Shown here: positions 37,124 through 49,654 of the stretch, one piece after another | Numbering within the stretch: position 1 is the first letter of the stretch | How the letters are laid out: every line of letters begins with the position of its first letter | Origin: Hedera helix | Lineage: Eukaryota > Streptophyta > Magnoliopsida > Apiales > Araliaceae | Direction of reading: 5' to 3' | DNA length: 64,000 nucleotides | Assembly (NCBI GenBank): GCA_947179155.2 | Contig: OX359286.1 | Span: 37,812,908 to 37,876,907 of the forward strand | Notes under the pieces: generated by a model | What the model was told of the DNA's origin: nothing | What the model saw: only the letters and a program-made list of their open reading frames with translations | Databases searched by the model: none | Position numbers and translations under genes: made by a program

Positions 37124-37639
37124 CAAAAGAGTTATGCTGATCTTCATCGGAGAGACGAAAGTTTCAACGTCGGAGATCATGTATTCTTACGTGTTTCTCC
37201 ATGGAAAGGGGTTACGAGATTCGGAAAGAGAGGAAAGCTCAACCCTCGATTTATTGGCCCATTTGAAATCCTCGATCGAATAGGAACCGTAGCCTACAGA
37301 CTAGCCCTACCACCAAGTATGTCTCGCATCCATAACGTTTTTCACATATCTATGTTACGTAAATATGTGAAGGACCCAAACCACGTCATTGAGTTAGAAC
37401 CAGACGTTATAGCAGAGGATTTAACATACGAGGAGGTACCTGTTAAGATCCTGGATAAGAAGGAGCAGATCCTACGCTCAAAGGTTATACCTCAAGTTAA
37501 GGTTTTATGGAGGAACCAAGATACTGAGGAAATGACCTGGGAGCTAGAATCTGAGATGAAATCTAAGTATCCTTACCTCTTCGATATGTCAGGTACGTCA
37601 ATTTCGGGGACGAAATTTCATAAGGAGGGGAGGTTGTAA
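37124..37639 (+). pseudogene. Tekay pol C-terminus with chromodomain-like motif
   Basis: The segment continues in frame after the TGA. It has the integrase C-terminal GPFEIL and SRIHNVFHISMLRKY motifs, then a chromodomain-like block (VKVLWRN...MTWELESEM...YPYLF). Chromoviral integrase C-termini of this kind are thought to direct insertion to particular chromatin. The frame ends three bases into the 3' LTR. An internal Met at 37319 is not a credible start. Confidence 0.88.
37622..37634 (+). promoter_or_regulatory. Polypurine tract
   Basis: The tract aaggaggggaggt lies directly before the 3' LTR, after the clade-typical context ggggacgaaatttc. It primes plus-strand DNA synthesis. Confidence 0.88.
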
Positions 37640-40561
37640 GACCCCGAATTTTATGAAATACAAAATTTAATTTTTCTTCATATATATTTTTTTTTGAAAC
37701 AGTAAGTGGTTAAATTAACAAAATTGAAAGTTAAGGATGTTATGTGCAAATTTTATTTTGTCGGACAATATTCGCTTTGTCGGGGAATATTCGTTTGGTC
37801 GGGGAATATTCGTGCCGTACGACGGCGCCGAAATAATAAATTATTGGTGGACCCCACAACGGAATATTTGTCGGATATAGAAAACGACAGAAGTAACCTT
37901 TTTAAATAAAAATAGTCAACAGAACTGTTAAAATACCGGTGATAAAAGAATAGTAGCATACGGTAGTTTATGGTATTTTCTGTAGCACACGGTACTCTAC
38001 AGTAACACACGGTATTGCATAGTGTCTCATATTATTGGTCTGATAATTGACAGCGTAACTGTTACGCATCATTTCATCAATAATTGTCACTGCATAATAT
38101 TTTATATTATCAATTCAATAATTGTTGTTACACAGTATTTTGCATTATTGATTTAATAATTGTCATTACACTGTATTTTATATCATTGAGTCAATAATTG
38201 TTGTTGCACTGTTTTTAAAATTATTGAACCTAATAATTGTCACAGTAACATATGCACAGTAATTCATATTATTGAATCAATAATTGTCATTACACAGTAA
38301 CGTATGCTTTATTTTACATTATTGTTATCTCTATTATGATGTTATTTAAACAGTTGTATTTCATTAATTTATTGACTTGATATCTAAGAGCTAACTATAC
38401 TGTATTTATAACAATTAGTCATAATAATTGAATTGATAAAGTTATTTGTTTATAATATAAAGTTAGGTGATTATTAGGTGATATGAAATGAATGTTGTAG
38501 ATTAAAGTGTGAATTATTGTTGAATAATTGAATTGATTTGTTTATAATATAAAGTTAGGTGATTATTAGGTGATATGAAATGAATGGTGTAGATTAAAGT
38601 GTGAATTATTGTGGAATAATTAAATTGATTTGTTTATAATATAAAGTTAGGTGATTATTAGGTGATATGAAATGAATGGTGTAGATTAAAGATAATATAA
38701 TATTTGAAATGGATGGTGTAGATTAAAAGATGATCTTTAAATGAATGGTTTAGATTAAATGAATGATAAGATTTTTGGCTATAAATAGAAGCCTTAACTT
38801 AAGGATTTTTCATAAACTTCCTTACTTGTTCTTTCTTTCTCTCTCTAAATACTTCTTGTGAAAGTTCTCTCTAAGTGTGCTTAAGTCATCTTGGGTATTT
38901 GTGAAGATCTATAAGTATACGTGTACTGTTCAAGTTAATCAACCTCATTTAAATCAATATCTAGTCACGTGTTGAGGTAAGGGATACCATCTTTTTCATC
39001 TTCCATTATTCAAACATACTATGGTAAGGGATTATCATTATTTGATTCTCGATAATAATATTGTTTCTTCCTTACTCATAAGACGTGCCTTTTATTTCCA
39101 TGTATTAAATTGTGGGAATAACCTTACGGAGCGGATTGCCGCCTGTTGGTGAATAACCTTTCGTATTCATTCATTATTAATCTCTGAGAATAACCTTACG
39201 GAGCGGATTGCCGCCTGTTTGGTGAATAACTCTTTGTACTCAAATTCTATTAAATTGTGGGAATAACCTTACGGAGCGGATTGCCGCCTGTTTGGTGAAT
39301 AACTCTTTGTACTCAAATTCTATTAAATTGTGGGAATAACCTTACGGAGCGGATTGCCGCCTGTTGGTGAATAACCCTTTGTATTAATTTCTTTCACCTT
39401 TTGTTAATCAAACCTGCTACGGTAAGGGATATTATTTTCTTTCATACTCCTAAATCGAAATTTATTATGGAACTATTGCTTCTATAATTCCTGAAAATAT
39501 TATATGTTCCATAATAGTTGAACTACATTATTTCAACTGAACCTTCCTATTTACGTGAACCTTTCTATTGAATTGTAACCGTTATTCTGAACTGTGGATC
39601 TTGAATTTCACTCCACATTATGTTGACAATTTGGACATTATTTGAATCTGTACAAAGTAAACTTCCGATACTTATTGTTATCCTATTTCTTCTGTTCATC
39701 ATTTATATCATTCTAATCATCCAAAAATCAAGCTGTTGTGAATATCTGTGGCCGGGGGGCACAAATGTGATATATTTGTTGAACAGATGATAGGTTAAAG
39801 GCGATATAATAGGTTAAAGGCGATACATCTGTTCGGTGTCTTTTATGGCACGTGGTGAATGTTCTCTTTGGCCCGTAGTGCAAAGATGAACTGTTGTTTG
39901 GTATGATTATGACCAAAGGCTGAATCTGGTATAATCATGACCGTTGGTGCTATATTGAATATCTTTGGCCCGTAGTACAAAGATGAACTGTTGATGTGCA
40001 TGATTATGATCAGGAACTGTGAATTTGTATTATCTTGACTAATGATATTTCAGATGATAAAAGTTGATGATGTTTTTCCTAAAAAGAGAACCGAGTGGAC
40101 ATTATAGTTTGCATTATTCTTCTAATAGATTACTCATTCCGCTGCTATTATTGATCTGAACGTTGTTTAAGAATTTAACTGCAGTTTTTGATATAAACCT
40201 TGTAGTCTATTGTATTCTATCAAGAACTCAACTGTTGAAGACTAATGATAATTTATTCGTCATTATCTTAGTCATGATATTCTTTACTGGGCTATTTGAG
40301 CTCACCCTTTCTTTTGTTCCATTGTTTTTCAACAGGAGATGAAAACATAACAGGGTCTAGCCGGGGAATGGAGTGAGGGTCCGAGAAATAGTTATCATAG
40401 TCTTCACGTTTTGTAAAATAGTGTGGCAATAATAGTGAAGACTTAGTTGTGTATTATTATACACTGTATTGTTGTACGTTGTGCTTTGTTGTAATAATTT
40501 TGTTGTAGTCTTTTGACGACTCAAGTTTGGGCTGTGTGGACCCAGATTTGGGGGCGTCACA
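37635..40561 (+). repeat. 3' LTR of the Tekay element
   Basis: It runs tgtaagacccc to gcgtcaca, 2927 bp, followed by the duplication attac. It is collinear with LTR A and differs by scattered substitutions and one extra G near 39752. The TATA box is at 38779-38787. Confidence 0.95.
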
Positions 40562-40566
40562 ATTAC

Positions 40567-42403
40567 TATTTAATTAACTGATGGCTTCTTATTTTAAGGA
40601 TTAATATGAAACAAATGTACTGTTCAAATACTTACAAATTAACCATATAATTAAAAGTACAAACTTGATTTTACAAAATTTTAATTCAGCCATTTATTTT
40701 CTTTTCATACAAATTAGTATAAGTACTTTAAATACTATTGAAATATGTAGTGTATTCAAAAAGAAAACCTCAAACTGTTAGAAATGAGAAGGTATTTTTG
40801 TTTTTATATCTCTAATTGAAAAAGAATCTTTTAAAAGAATTTTTATCTTTGAGTCTATCAAACTAATTACAAGATTTTTTTTAATCACAAATTTATGTAA
40901 GATAATATATTTTAACAAATTTTATATAGAATAATTTATTATTGTAATTTCTTAAGATATTAAAATATAAAAAATATCTCTTAACATATCATGCAATTTA
41001 ATTATATTAACATTAGTTGTAACTTTTATTATTAAATTAATGCAGTAACTAAATCAAATTAATACAAATTTAAAAATTTATCAAATAATTGTAGTAATAG
41101 TATATATGAATTTTTTTTCGAAATAATAATTATAAAATTAGTTGAAAAATTATAGTGAATTCGTTATTAACTGATTGTTCTAATTGAATAAAGAATTATT
41201 AAAGCTTGAGAATTTCAAGCAAATTTTGTCAGTATAAACACTAATATAAAATTTTATTACTAACTTAGATAAAATTAAAATAATTTTTTTTATAATCATA
41301 ACTAAATAAATTTATACTTCATTTAAATGTTTAACTTAGTAATTAATTGGAGGAACCCAAAATATATAATTCAATAATTTATTATTCAAATAAATATATA
41401 ATAATTTAATAATTATAATTATCTTTTTAAATTTATAATTAAATATTTAACCTATATTTAATTAATTATTTTAATAATTAATAAAATAAAATATTATCCA
41501 CGTCACCGGTACGAAATTGATGAGTTTGTTTTGCAAGTTATACTCCTTTTGGCTCTTCCTCTTCTTTTGCAGGCTTTGGAACTATAGTCTCTACATATTG
41601 TGAAAAGACGAGTGTGCAACAGAACATACATGCCACAAGTCACTATACCCAACTTCTCAGTGGATTATGGACCAACCATTATATTATATTATATTATATT
41701 ATATATATATATGCATTATTCCACTTCAAGTAGTTATTTACCTACTCAAACATAGCGCGTAGAATAATTATTATACTTATTATTTTAGTGACTAAAATCA
41801 TAATAAGTGGAATGATGCATATATCATGTTATGTTTTATATATATATATATATATATATAACATAAACTAAATTCTTACTCTGGCTTTAACATTGATATC
41901 CATATGAATTATATACTACAATCTTTAGATATATCATGTTTAACAACCATATGTTATAGTACTATATATTATATAAAAGTCAACTAAAACTAGATGGCCC
42001 ATCACCAAAGATAATGGAGCACAATGTCACTTTCGCTTTATCATCCCATTAGTTGTACTGGACTGACTGAATACATATACTCGCAGGTGCATTAAACGTG
42101 ATCCATTCCATACATACGACCGCTCCAAAATAGAGTAAAAAAAACATAAAATGCACAAATCCAGAATTAGTGGGTGAAATTTCTTCCACATTTCTACTAT
42201 ATTTCAATGTGCAACAAATTTATTTCATGCGTATATTAATAATTAAGTATTTTTTCAAGCTCTCCCAAAAAGACTTTTGAACATATGATATAGTGTTTGT
42301 GTGTGAGTGTGTGTGTGTGTGTGTGTATATATATATGTATGTATATATAGATATATATATTTAGCTTGGACACTCGCATTTGAAAGAGCAACTTTTCTTT
42401 AAA
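40567..42403. other. AT-rich spacer and LOR promoter region
   Basis: No gene was recognised. It includes an attat-type repeat (about 41684-41710), a TA tract (41838-41861) and, directly before the LOR start, a GT microsatellite grading into TA repeats (about 42297-42360). TATA-like sequence at about 42330-42360 could serve as the LOR promoter. Confidence 0.5.
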
Positions 42404-43249
42404 ATGACAAAGGTTTACCCCTGCATATCCTCCTCATCCTCTGCTTCTTCTTCATCTACTAGTACTAGTGGAAAAGCATATACAATATGGATGAAATCAC
42501 TTGTATTAAATGGAAATGGATACACAGTTTATGATTCAAACGGGAAGCTTGTTTATCGCATAGATAATTACGGTAGCAAGTGTTGCAAAGAAGTCTATCT
42601 CATGGATCTTCATGGCAGAGTTCTCTTTTCCATTTTTCGAAAGGTATAAATCTATGCATGTTAGTCATATTACACTGAAAGTCCTTTTAAAGATAACAAA
42701 CCGATCAAAGTTCCTTTCTGTTTTTTTTTTTGGTCCAGAAATTATTTAGATTTGGACTTTGGGATGGCTACAAGTGCAATATTGGTCCTAAAGTGAAGAA
42801 CAAGAAGCCATGGTTTCAAGTTAAAAATTGCAGCAACTTCCTAAAGAGAGATTCAGAATATCATGTTACAGTAGGATGTGATGATACTCAAAGTAGTAGC
42901 AGTAGTAGTTGCTATAAGATTAGAGGAAAGGCTGGTAAATCAGACTTCAGTATAACGGACCTCCAAGGAAGACTTGTAGCAGAGGTGAGCCTTCCTAATT
43001 ACGCAGATTAATCTTATGTTTCATCAATAAAAAAAGAAAGAAAAAACAAAAACGCATTTGATTTAACCTTGTTATTTTTGTTAATGAATGTATTTTTGGA
43101 TGTTTTGACAGGTTAAACAGAAACAATCTTCTTGTGGAGTTGTGTTGGGAGAAGATGTACTGAGCTTGAAGGTGGAGCCTCTGGTAGAGGATCATTCCCT
43201 CATCATGGCTCTTGCAGCTGTGTATGGATTACTTACTCGTAGAATGTAA
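42404..43249 (+). CDS. LURP-one-related (LOR, DUF567) protein, 3 exons
   Basis: Exons 42404-42643, 42739-42984 and 43112-43249 join in frame (80, 82 and 45 codons plus stop) to a 207-aa protein. I chose the ATG at 42404 because MTKVYP is the usual LOR N-terminus. A Ser-rich stretch follows (about residues 9-21), then the LOR Tubby-like beta-barrel: YTIWMKSLVLNGNGYTVYDS, NGKLVYRIDNY, DLHGRVLFSIFRK, WQ-type PWFQV strand, ITDLQGRLVAEV and a hydrophobic C-terminal helix (HSLIMALAAVYGLLT). LURP1 relatives act in defence responses in Arabidopsis, but this member's role is unknown. The family resembles phospholipid scramblases and may bind membranes. Nothing looks damaged. Confidence 0.93.
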
Positions 43250-44147
43250 ATTTTCATCCCAATATGATCAATCTATAGGGTTTTCTCCATATGGCAGGAC
43301 TTGCTGATATATATCAGCAAAGTTCATGCACCTTCATACTATTTGTAGGTAACTTTTGTTTAATGTCTAAGAACCTAGGCAGATAGGTCTTGGTTTTACT
43401 TGGATGCAACTTCTTGTAAATGTGTATTAAAAAAAATCTGTGTTCTTTGTGTTCATAGGTTGAGCCTAAGTTTTAGATTAATTTTTTTTGTACCTGGTCA
43501 AAATTTGGGTTTTGATCAGTCCTAGTTGGCCTACCATTGCATAATCGTTGGTTGATTCTGCTATGCGGCTAGCCTGGCATTTTTGGTTCTTAATTCCTGG
43601 TGATATGGATCTGAGTTGCTAATGAAATACTCCTTACCTGCAATGAATATACAAGCAAAGTGAAGTAGCATCGGTGTAGCAAAAAACTGGAAATCATACC
43701 ACCTTGTCCAAATATGACATTCCTGTGTTATTACTTGAGAAAATGCAGGGCATAATAAGTTATTCATAAAGAACTCATAATTCAGCAAGCAAGAAGATAG
43801 CTGCTTCCTTGTATTATTGCACCATATTGAACAAAATGAGAAGAATAAATTTATAAAGGACGTGTTAAGAGTCACAATTTTCACAATATGCTCCGAGGAA
43901 ATTACAAAAAAAAAAACCAAAAAATTGATACTTAGGCACACTAACCTATATGATAGAACTATTTGGTAAATTTGTACTATATTCAAAAGGGAAGACTTGC
44001 ATCATCTGGAAAGAGGAAAAAACATATACCAATTTACACTATTTTATTTTGTGAGATTCCAATAGAAATGTAACATCTAGACTCTCCACGTTCAGAGAGG
44101 TATCCAGCTTGTTCAACGGTATGTAGTCGTCTAAAGTTTCCAATACT
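43250..44147. other. Convergent 3' region between LOR and the NT-C2 gene
   Basis: This holds the 3' UTRs of the two convergent genes. A 141-codon frame on the minus strand at 43561-43986 is hydrophobic and resembles nothing known; I do not call it a gene. Confidence 0.5.
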
Positions 44148-47100
44148 TCAGAGAGGAGTGGCTAACTTTTTTTTCGAATTCTTAATATTTCGTAGTCTCA
44201 TTACAAGCTGTTGTCTTTCACCCTCTACTTCTGCAAACTTTAGACTTATCTCTGAATATCTCTCTTGCATTTCCTTCAATTCACCTTCCATCGATTGATT
44301 TCTCTTCTTCAGAGATGCCATTTCATTTAATAATTCACTGAGGTTTCCTTGATCTCTGGAATCAGAAGCAGATTCTTTCAGTTCATTCTCTGATGAAATG
44401 TCATCGTTGCTGCATAGGTGAACATGAGCATTAGAATACTCAATGCATTGTTCTAAAGAGGGATTCAGGCTTGAATTTGTTCAAGTCATTCTCACTTGTT
44501 ACTCTGAATAAATAGCAATGAATAGGTCAAAGGCATAACAGATCCAACTTGGATAAAACAAACATAACAGTTTACTAAGTCGTACCATTTTTTCAATGTC
44601 ATAGGGCATCCATTTCTTTCAGATGTGCACTCTATGGAGCTTGAATCTTCAGCTGCAAACATTGCTTCTTCAGTCATTCCATCACTTAAAGCCAGGTCAG
44701 CTACCTGTATTTAATGCCAATGTGAACCCTCATTTGAATCAGAGTGAGTAATTTTTGAAAGGTGCTTAGAATTAAAACTTTTGGAATTCACTTGAGTATT
44801 TGAACGATAATTTACTGCCTTTCAATGCTTCATGCATGGAAAAAAATAGCTATAAGAGGATAATATGAGCCTGATCAAATATGAGTATATTTCTGGCTTC
44901 TCCTTTTAACAGTGTCAGTGGAACATGAAAATATGAGCCTGATCTAATTGATCAGGTCATGTAGGAACAAACTTGAAGGTACAAGGGGAACTAAGACGAC
45001 AAAGGTGACAATAACTTCAGGAGAAACTAAAAACATACTTAGCTATAGTGATTCAAGTATTAAACTCCTCCAGAAACCCATTATTTCTTTATGTTACTGA
45101 TTCATATGATGTGAATAAAACTTGAATGCTAATACAGATAAACAAACTCAGTTAGCAAATGCCCTGTCCAAATGCACTAAAATGAACTGCAAATCACTTA
45201 CCTTTTGGAATTCGTACCCACATAATCTTGCAGCATTTTGATTAAGCATACCCAAATCTATTTCTAACTCTTCAACCCTTGTCTGAAGATCTTTCTCCTT
45301 CTCAAAAAATCTAGTTGACGATGTTTCAAGAGCAGCTTCCTTCAGCTTCATTTGACCCTGTTGATAGTGGAAACGTTGTCAGAACAGCAGATATGTAGCA
45401 TCACTTGCTAGCCATTCTTGTGGCTGTGAAAGCAAATATTTTGATGAAGCAAAAAAAAAAGGCTAGACATTAGAGCCCAAATGATAAGGGATAGTCTTAT
45501 CTTGAGTGGCCAGCAACGCCTTTATTTCCACACAGTGATTAAATGCAAAGATAAAAGTAAAATTCTGCAATTTTACCTCAAGTAATCTTATTTTTCTCAT
45601 CAGATTTACATAATCTTCGGAGCTTCGACAACTATCATCTTTCATGTTCTTCTCTACACTGCTTAATGCATCTTCCTTCTTCTTTAGATCACCTTTAAGT
45701 TGAAATACCTGCTTCCTTAGTTTTTCTTTCTCCAACTCATCCTCTAACAGAGAATGTTTCAATTCATCATATTTAGTTTTAAGGGTTTCGACCTCTGACT
45801 GCAGATTTCGAGCTATCGACTCTGCTTCATCCTTGAGACTCCTCATAATGTTCAATTCTTTCATTGATTTCTCTGCTTCCATCTTCAGCAATGTTCTAAT
45901 GTTTTCCAATTCATTTCTTTCAGTAATCCCTCTTTCTACAAGCATTTCAGTTACCTTGATTGATGCCTTCATTTGCTCTAGCTCAGCTCTCAAAGTTTCT
46001 TTCTGCATGTCCAGCTCAGAGATAACATTATTCTCTGTTGTGAGACTTCCGATTTCAGATTGAAGCATTAAGATTTCTTGCGAGAGAAATCTGTGATTTT
46101 CTTCAGTTTGCTTTCTTTGATTTTCGATCTCAATGGACTTATATTCAATCTCTGATTGCATCTGTTCCATTTGGTTTAACTTGGAATGTATTTGATTGGA
46201 AAGGTCAAGCACTTTTGCTTCATAAAGGTCCCTAACTGACTGGAGCTCTTCCTTAGCTTGCTGGAGCATTTCTTCTAGATAGTTTTTCTCTAGCCGAAGT
46301 TCATTTGCTTCAGTGCGTGCTTTTATAGCTTGCTTTTCATTTGCATCAAAAGTAGATGACATTTGCACACAAAGCCCTCTAAATTCCTCCTGAAGCCTCT
46401 CTGCCGTATTGACATTTTGCCATCGTGTCTTTCTCAATGTTTCTTCTGCTAGTATGGCTCTCTTCTCCTGCTCAACTTTCGCACGTGTTAGATCTTCTAG
46501 ATCAGCTTCAAAGCCTTGTGCCTGCTTTTCTAGATCTTCCTCTAAGCTTTTTACATGATTCTCAAGTTCACTTATGGTGACCAAAGAGGCTGAAAATTCT
46601 TTTGATTGCTTCTTGAGGTCATTTTCCAAGCACTCGATCTGGCCCTCGAGATCGTTTAGAGTGGCATAAGAAGTTGAACATTCATACTGCATCTTCAGTT
46701 GTTCCTGCACTTGACTTTGCTCCAGTTTATATGAGATATCATGGTTTTCCTGCTTTAGAATCTCGTAGTCTAGGGCAAGCTGCTCCATTTGCATCTCTAG
46801 ATCATCTCTGTCTCTCCTATAGATCTCTATTTCACCATAGAGATCCATGATCTTTTGCTCCAGCATGTATGCGTCCTTAGCATCACTGTGCTCCTTGACA
46901 AGCTCTTCTAGTGCTTTTTGGTCTTCATCAATGTGGGTATCACATTTGGAGTTGATTTCCTGTAAGTCGTTTGCATTCTCGCTTACCACTGATTTATTGG
47001 AAAGGCCAAATATCTCCCTATTCTTCTCTTCCAAAATTTCATCTAGGTCTTGCACGGCCAAAATCAGTTCAGAGTTTGATTCTTGAGTCTTTTGAAGTTG

Positions 47101-49654
47101 TAGACGAAGATTCGCATTAAGATCCTTCTCATGGTTTAACTCTTGTCTGAGTTCTTCAAGAAGAGCCCAAGGATCCCCTCCATAAACCTGCAACTTGTTT
47201 CGAACTTTCACCTCATCTGCACGTTTTTGTAAGGCCTTGAGTTTTTCACACTCTTCCTTGACAGCATCTCTCTCCTCTTTCAGGCTAGTAAGTTCTCTTG
47301 AAAGATCCTGCCCTCTTTTGCTCTCCTTCACAATATTCTTACGCAGAGTCTGTAATTCTAGTTCTGAAACTTCCGACTGCCTAGCTAAAACATCAAGCTC
47401 AGATTTGAGCTTTTCAATCAAGATATCGGAGGTGTCTTGAGACCTTTCTATAAGTAGAGTCTCGCGCGGACTGCTTGATGAGTCATCCGTACTTACATCA
47501 GGAGCAGAGCCTCCAGACCATTCTGACTGTGATCCCTGATGTTCCTTGTAGATTACTATTGAGGAATCATGAGTTGGCTTCTGAGGCACCGAGGCATGCC
47601 CAAGCGATGATAGGAAGTTTGTACGGTCTTCATTGATACTATTATTCTTCACGCCATGTTCTTGAGGTGTATCAAGTTCAGAGATGCTTTCAGAACTTGA
47701 TATAGTAACATCTGATCCACTTGAAGCCCTACGGTTTCCATTCAACTCAGCAACGTGGGAAATGACCTTGTTAAAAGATCCATCCTGGTAAACAGTAAAC
47801 AGTAAGCAGAAAGCACAGATAAGTTGGTGAACCCTTCTTCACCAATGCAAACTTCTAAAAGAAATCATTTTCTCTTAAATAATTAAAAGAAATCATTTTC
47901 TCTTAAATAATCCATACTCCTTTTCAAGCAAGGGAAAAAAATAATATGAAAAAACAAAAGGATAAAATTTTCCATTTGGCTAGATTAAATCCTTACTTCA
48001 GAAGAATTGGTTTTAATGTTTCCATCCATATCACTATTGCTTAATTGTGACCTCAAGCTACGATCCTGGGAATTGTTTTTTGAATTTTCACCTTCTTCAA
48101 TTACTCTGCAATAACTCAGAAAACCACAAAGTCACAGTGAGAATAACTATATAGTAGTATGCAAACTTTGAATATGCGAGGGAGAAAAAAGTTAATGAAT
48201 AAAATAACTGATAAAAAAGAAAATCACCTTTGATCGACAGAATCCTGAATCCTTTCAATTGAAACCTGTTTTCAAAACAAAATCAGACATGAGAAACCTC
48301 TACAACAGTATAGCCATTATACACAGGACCACAGTAGCACACTTCAATAAGCAATGCACTCTCATCAGCAATTAAATTGACACGTAAAGGTCTTAAGAGG
48401 GCCATCTGTTTATCAAAGATGTGTTCCTTGTTACAAGTTGTAGAATGGTGGTTAGTCAAGGGTTCCAAAGCAGCTTATGGCATCACTCACTTCACTAGAT
48501 TAAAACCAGAAAGGACCAAAATGATGAACTTGCTCTCCAAGTTGTCCCATAGTGAAGGTATGCTATTGCCCAGTAGCAGGGATGTCTCGCAGTTATTTTG
48601 CCTGAGATTATGCGGTGGACGGGGAATAACCCTACTATACAAGTATAACTTTAAGGAGGACAGGAGAGAGAGAAGAGTGAGAACTAACATGCAACACAGC
48701 CTCAACTTTGGCAGTTTTAAGTGGAAGAGAGACAGAGGAAAGTTTCGTGGCCTCTGCATAATTTGCAAAATCAATGAAAACCTCACCAAGAAGACCAAAT
48801 TTTGACAATCCCTACAAGATGCCAAGAAGCCATCAGTCAAATTTCAAACATACATGTCACTTGCTAATTATGCAAAGAACTGAAATTCATAGATTTCAAC
48901 CATACAGTTGCTATGATGAAGTGATACAGTCTCTCATTAATCTTCCCCGTTTTGGGCTCCTGGGTGAACTTTATAGTTTCATATACCGGCTTCTCCCAAT
49001 AACAGCCTCCATCTCTAACTTTTACTTTCTCCAATCTCGCCGTTGCCTTTCCAACATCCGCAGGAACCACATATATCATCAATGAATCCCCTCCAAACTG
49101 TGATACCTGAAACACATATCCATGCCAAGAATTTTCAGGAAAATATTTAGTTTAGATCTATATATCAAAATTACAGAAAACTGAATTGAAAAAAAAATTA
49201 AAAAATCTGAGCCTCCAGAGCCTAAGCCTAGCAACTAATTATATCACAGTTGGCAAAATTGAGCTGATTTTCTGCACTTAATTATTGTTCCGTCATTTGG
49301 GAATGTGAAAATAAGATGAACAAAGGACTTGAATATTTCAATAAAAGCAAATGAAGGGTATAATTTCCCACTTCTCAATCATCTCATCAATCACATTTCC
49401 TATAACAATGGCTTCAATATGAATGCCCAAAAATCCAATCCGTCAATGCACCTTGCCCAAAAATTCATTCTTTCAACTCCATAGATGTCCAAAATTCAAT
49501 CTTTCAATCCACCTTTTCATTATACTTATATTACACATACATATAAAGGAATTTAATGTTATAAATTAGACAGTACCTGAGTTACATGAAATTGTAACTT
49601 GAAAACAGCTTTGATCTTGTTCTTGTCGCTCCTCCATCTCGCCGACTTAAACAT
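44148..49654 (-). CDS. NT-C2 domain, long coiled-coil protein ('myosin heavy chain-related'), 9 exons
   Basis: Exons 49577-49654, 48906-49106, 48689-48811, 48228-48265, 47997-48105, 45577-47784, 45202-45357, 44586-44704 and 44148-44409 join in frame to about 1097 aa. The N-terminus MFKSARWRSDKNKIKAVFKL opens an NT-C2 (EEIG1/EHBP1-type) domain covering about residues 1-145 (LPLKTAKVEAVLHV at its end). It is followed by a Ser-rich, charged linker (about 150-290) and then almost unbroken heptad coiled coil to the end (ELRQELNHEKDLNANLRL, EEMLQQAKEELQSVRDLY). Arabidopsis At1g63300 and At5g41140 have this architecture; no motor domain exists, so 'myosin' reflects only coiled-coil similarity. NT-C2 proteins are linked to organelle or cytoskeleton tethering; the role here is inferred. 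The 2.2-kb exon 6 codes two thirds of the protein. Confidence 0.93.

Larger units (their letters stand above)
26925..40561 (+). mobile_element. Full-length Tekay-type Ty3/gypsy chromovirus with a nested solo LTR
   Basis: The element is bounded by attac duplications (26920-26924 and 40562-40566). It has a 5' LTR (26925-28837 plus 31782-32794, 2926 bp without the insertion), a primer binding site, gag-pol in one original frame (32994-37639), a polypurine tract and a 3' LTR (37635-40561, 2927 bp). Pol order is protease, reverse transcriptase, RNase H, integrase, then a C-terminal chromodomain-like motif. That order, with very long LTRs, fits the Tekay/Del clade. The coding frame is broken by TAG at 34053, a one-base loss near 34905 and TGA at 37121. 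By eye the LTRs differ at only about ten positions, so insertion was recent in spite of the broken genes. Confidence 0.96.

Noticed and set aside
37319..37639. Separate 106-codon gene after the pol stop
   Set aside because: It is the in-frame continuation of pol (integrase C-terminus and chromodomain-like part) after a nonsense codon.
43561..43986. 141-codon hydrophobic frame on the minus strand
   Set aside because: It is AT-rich, has no recognisable motif and lies in the convergent 3' region of two real genes.
45833..47440. Several Ser-rich frames on the plus strand opposite the NT-C2 gene
   Set aside because: They are antisense shadows of the long coiled-coil exon, whose codons read as Ser/Phe-rich in reverse.
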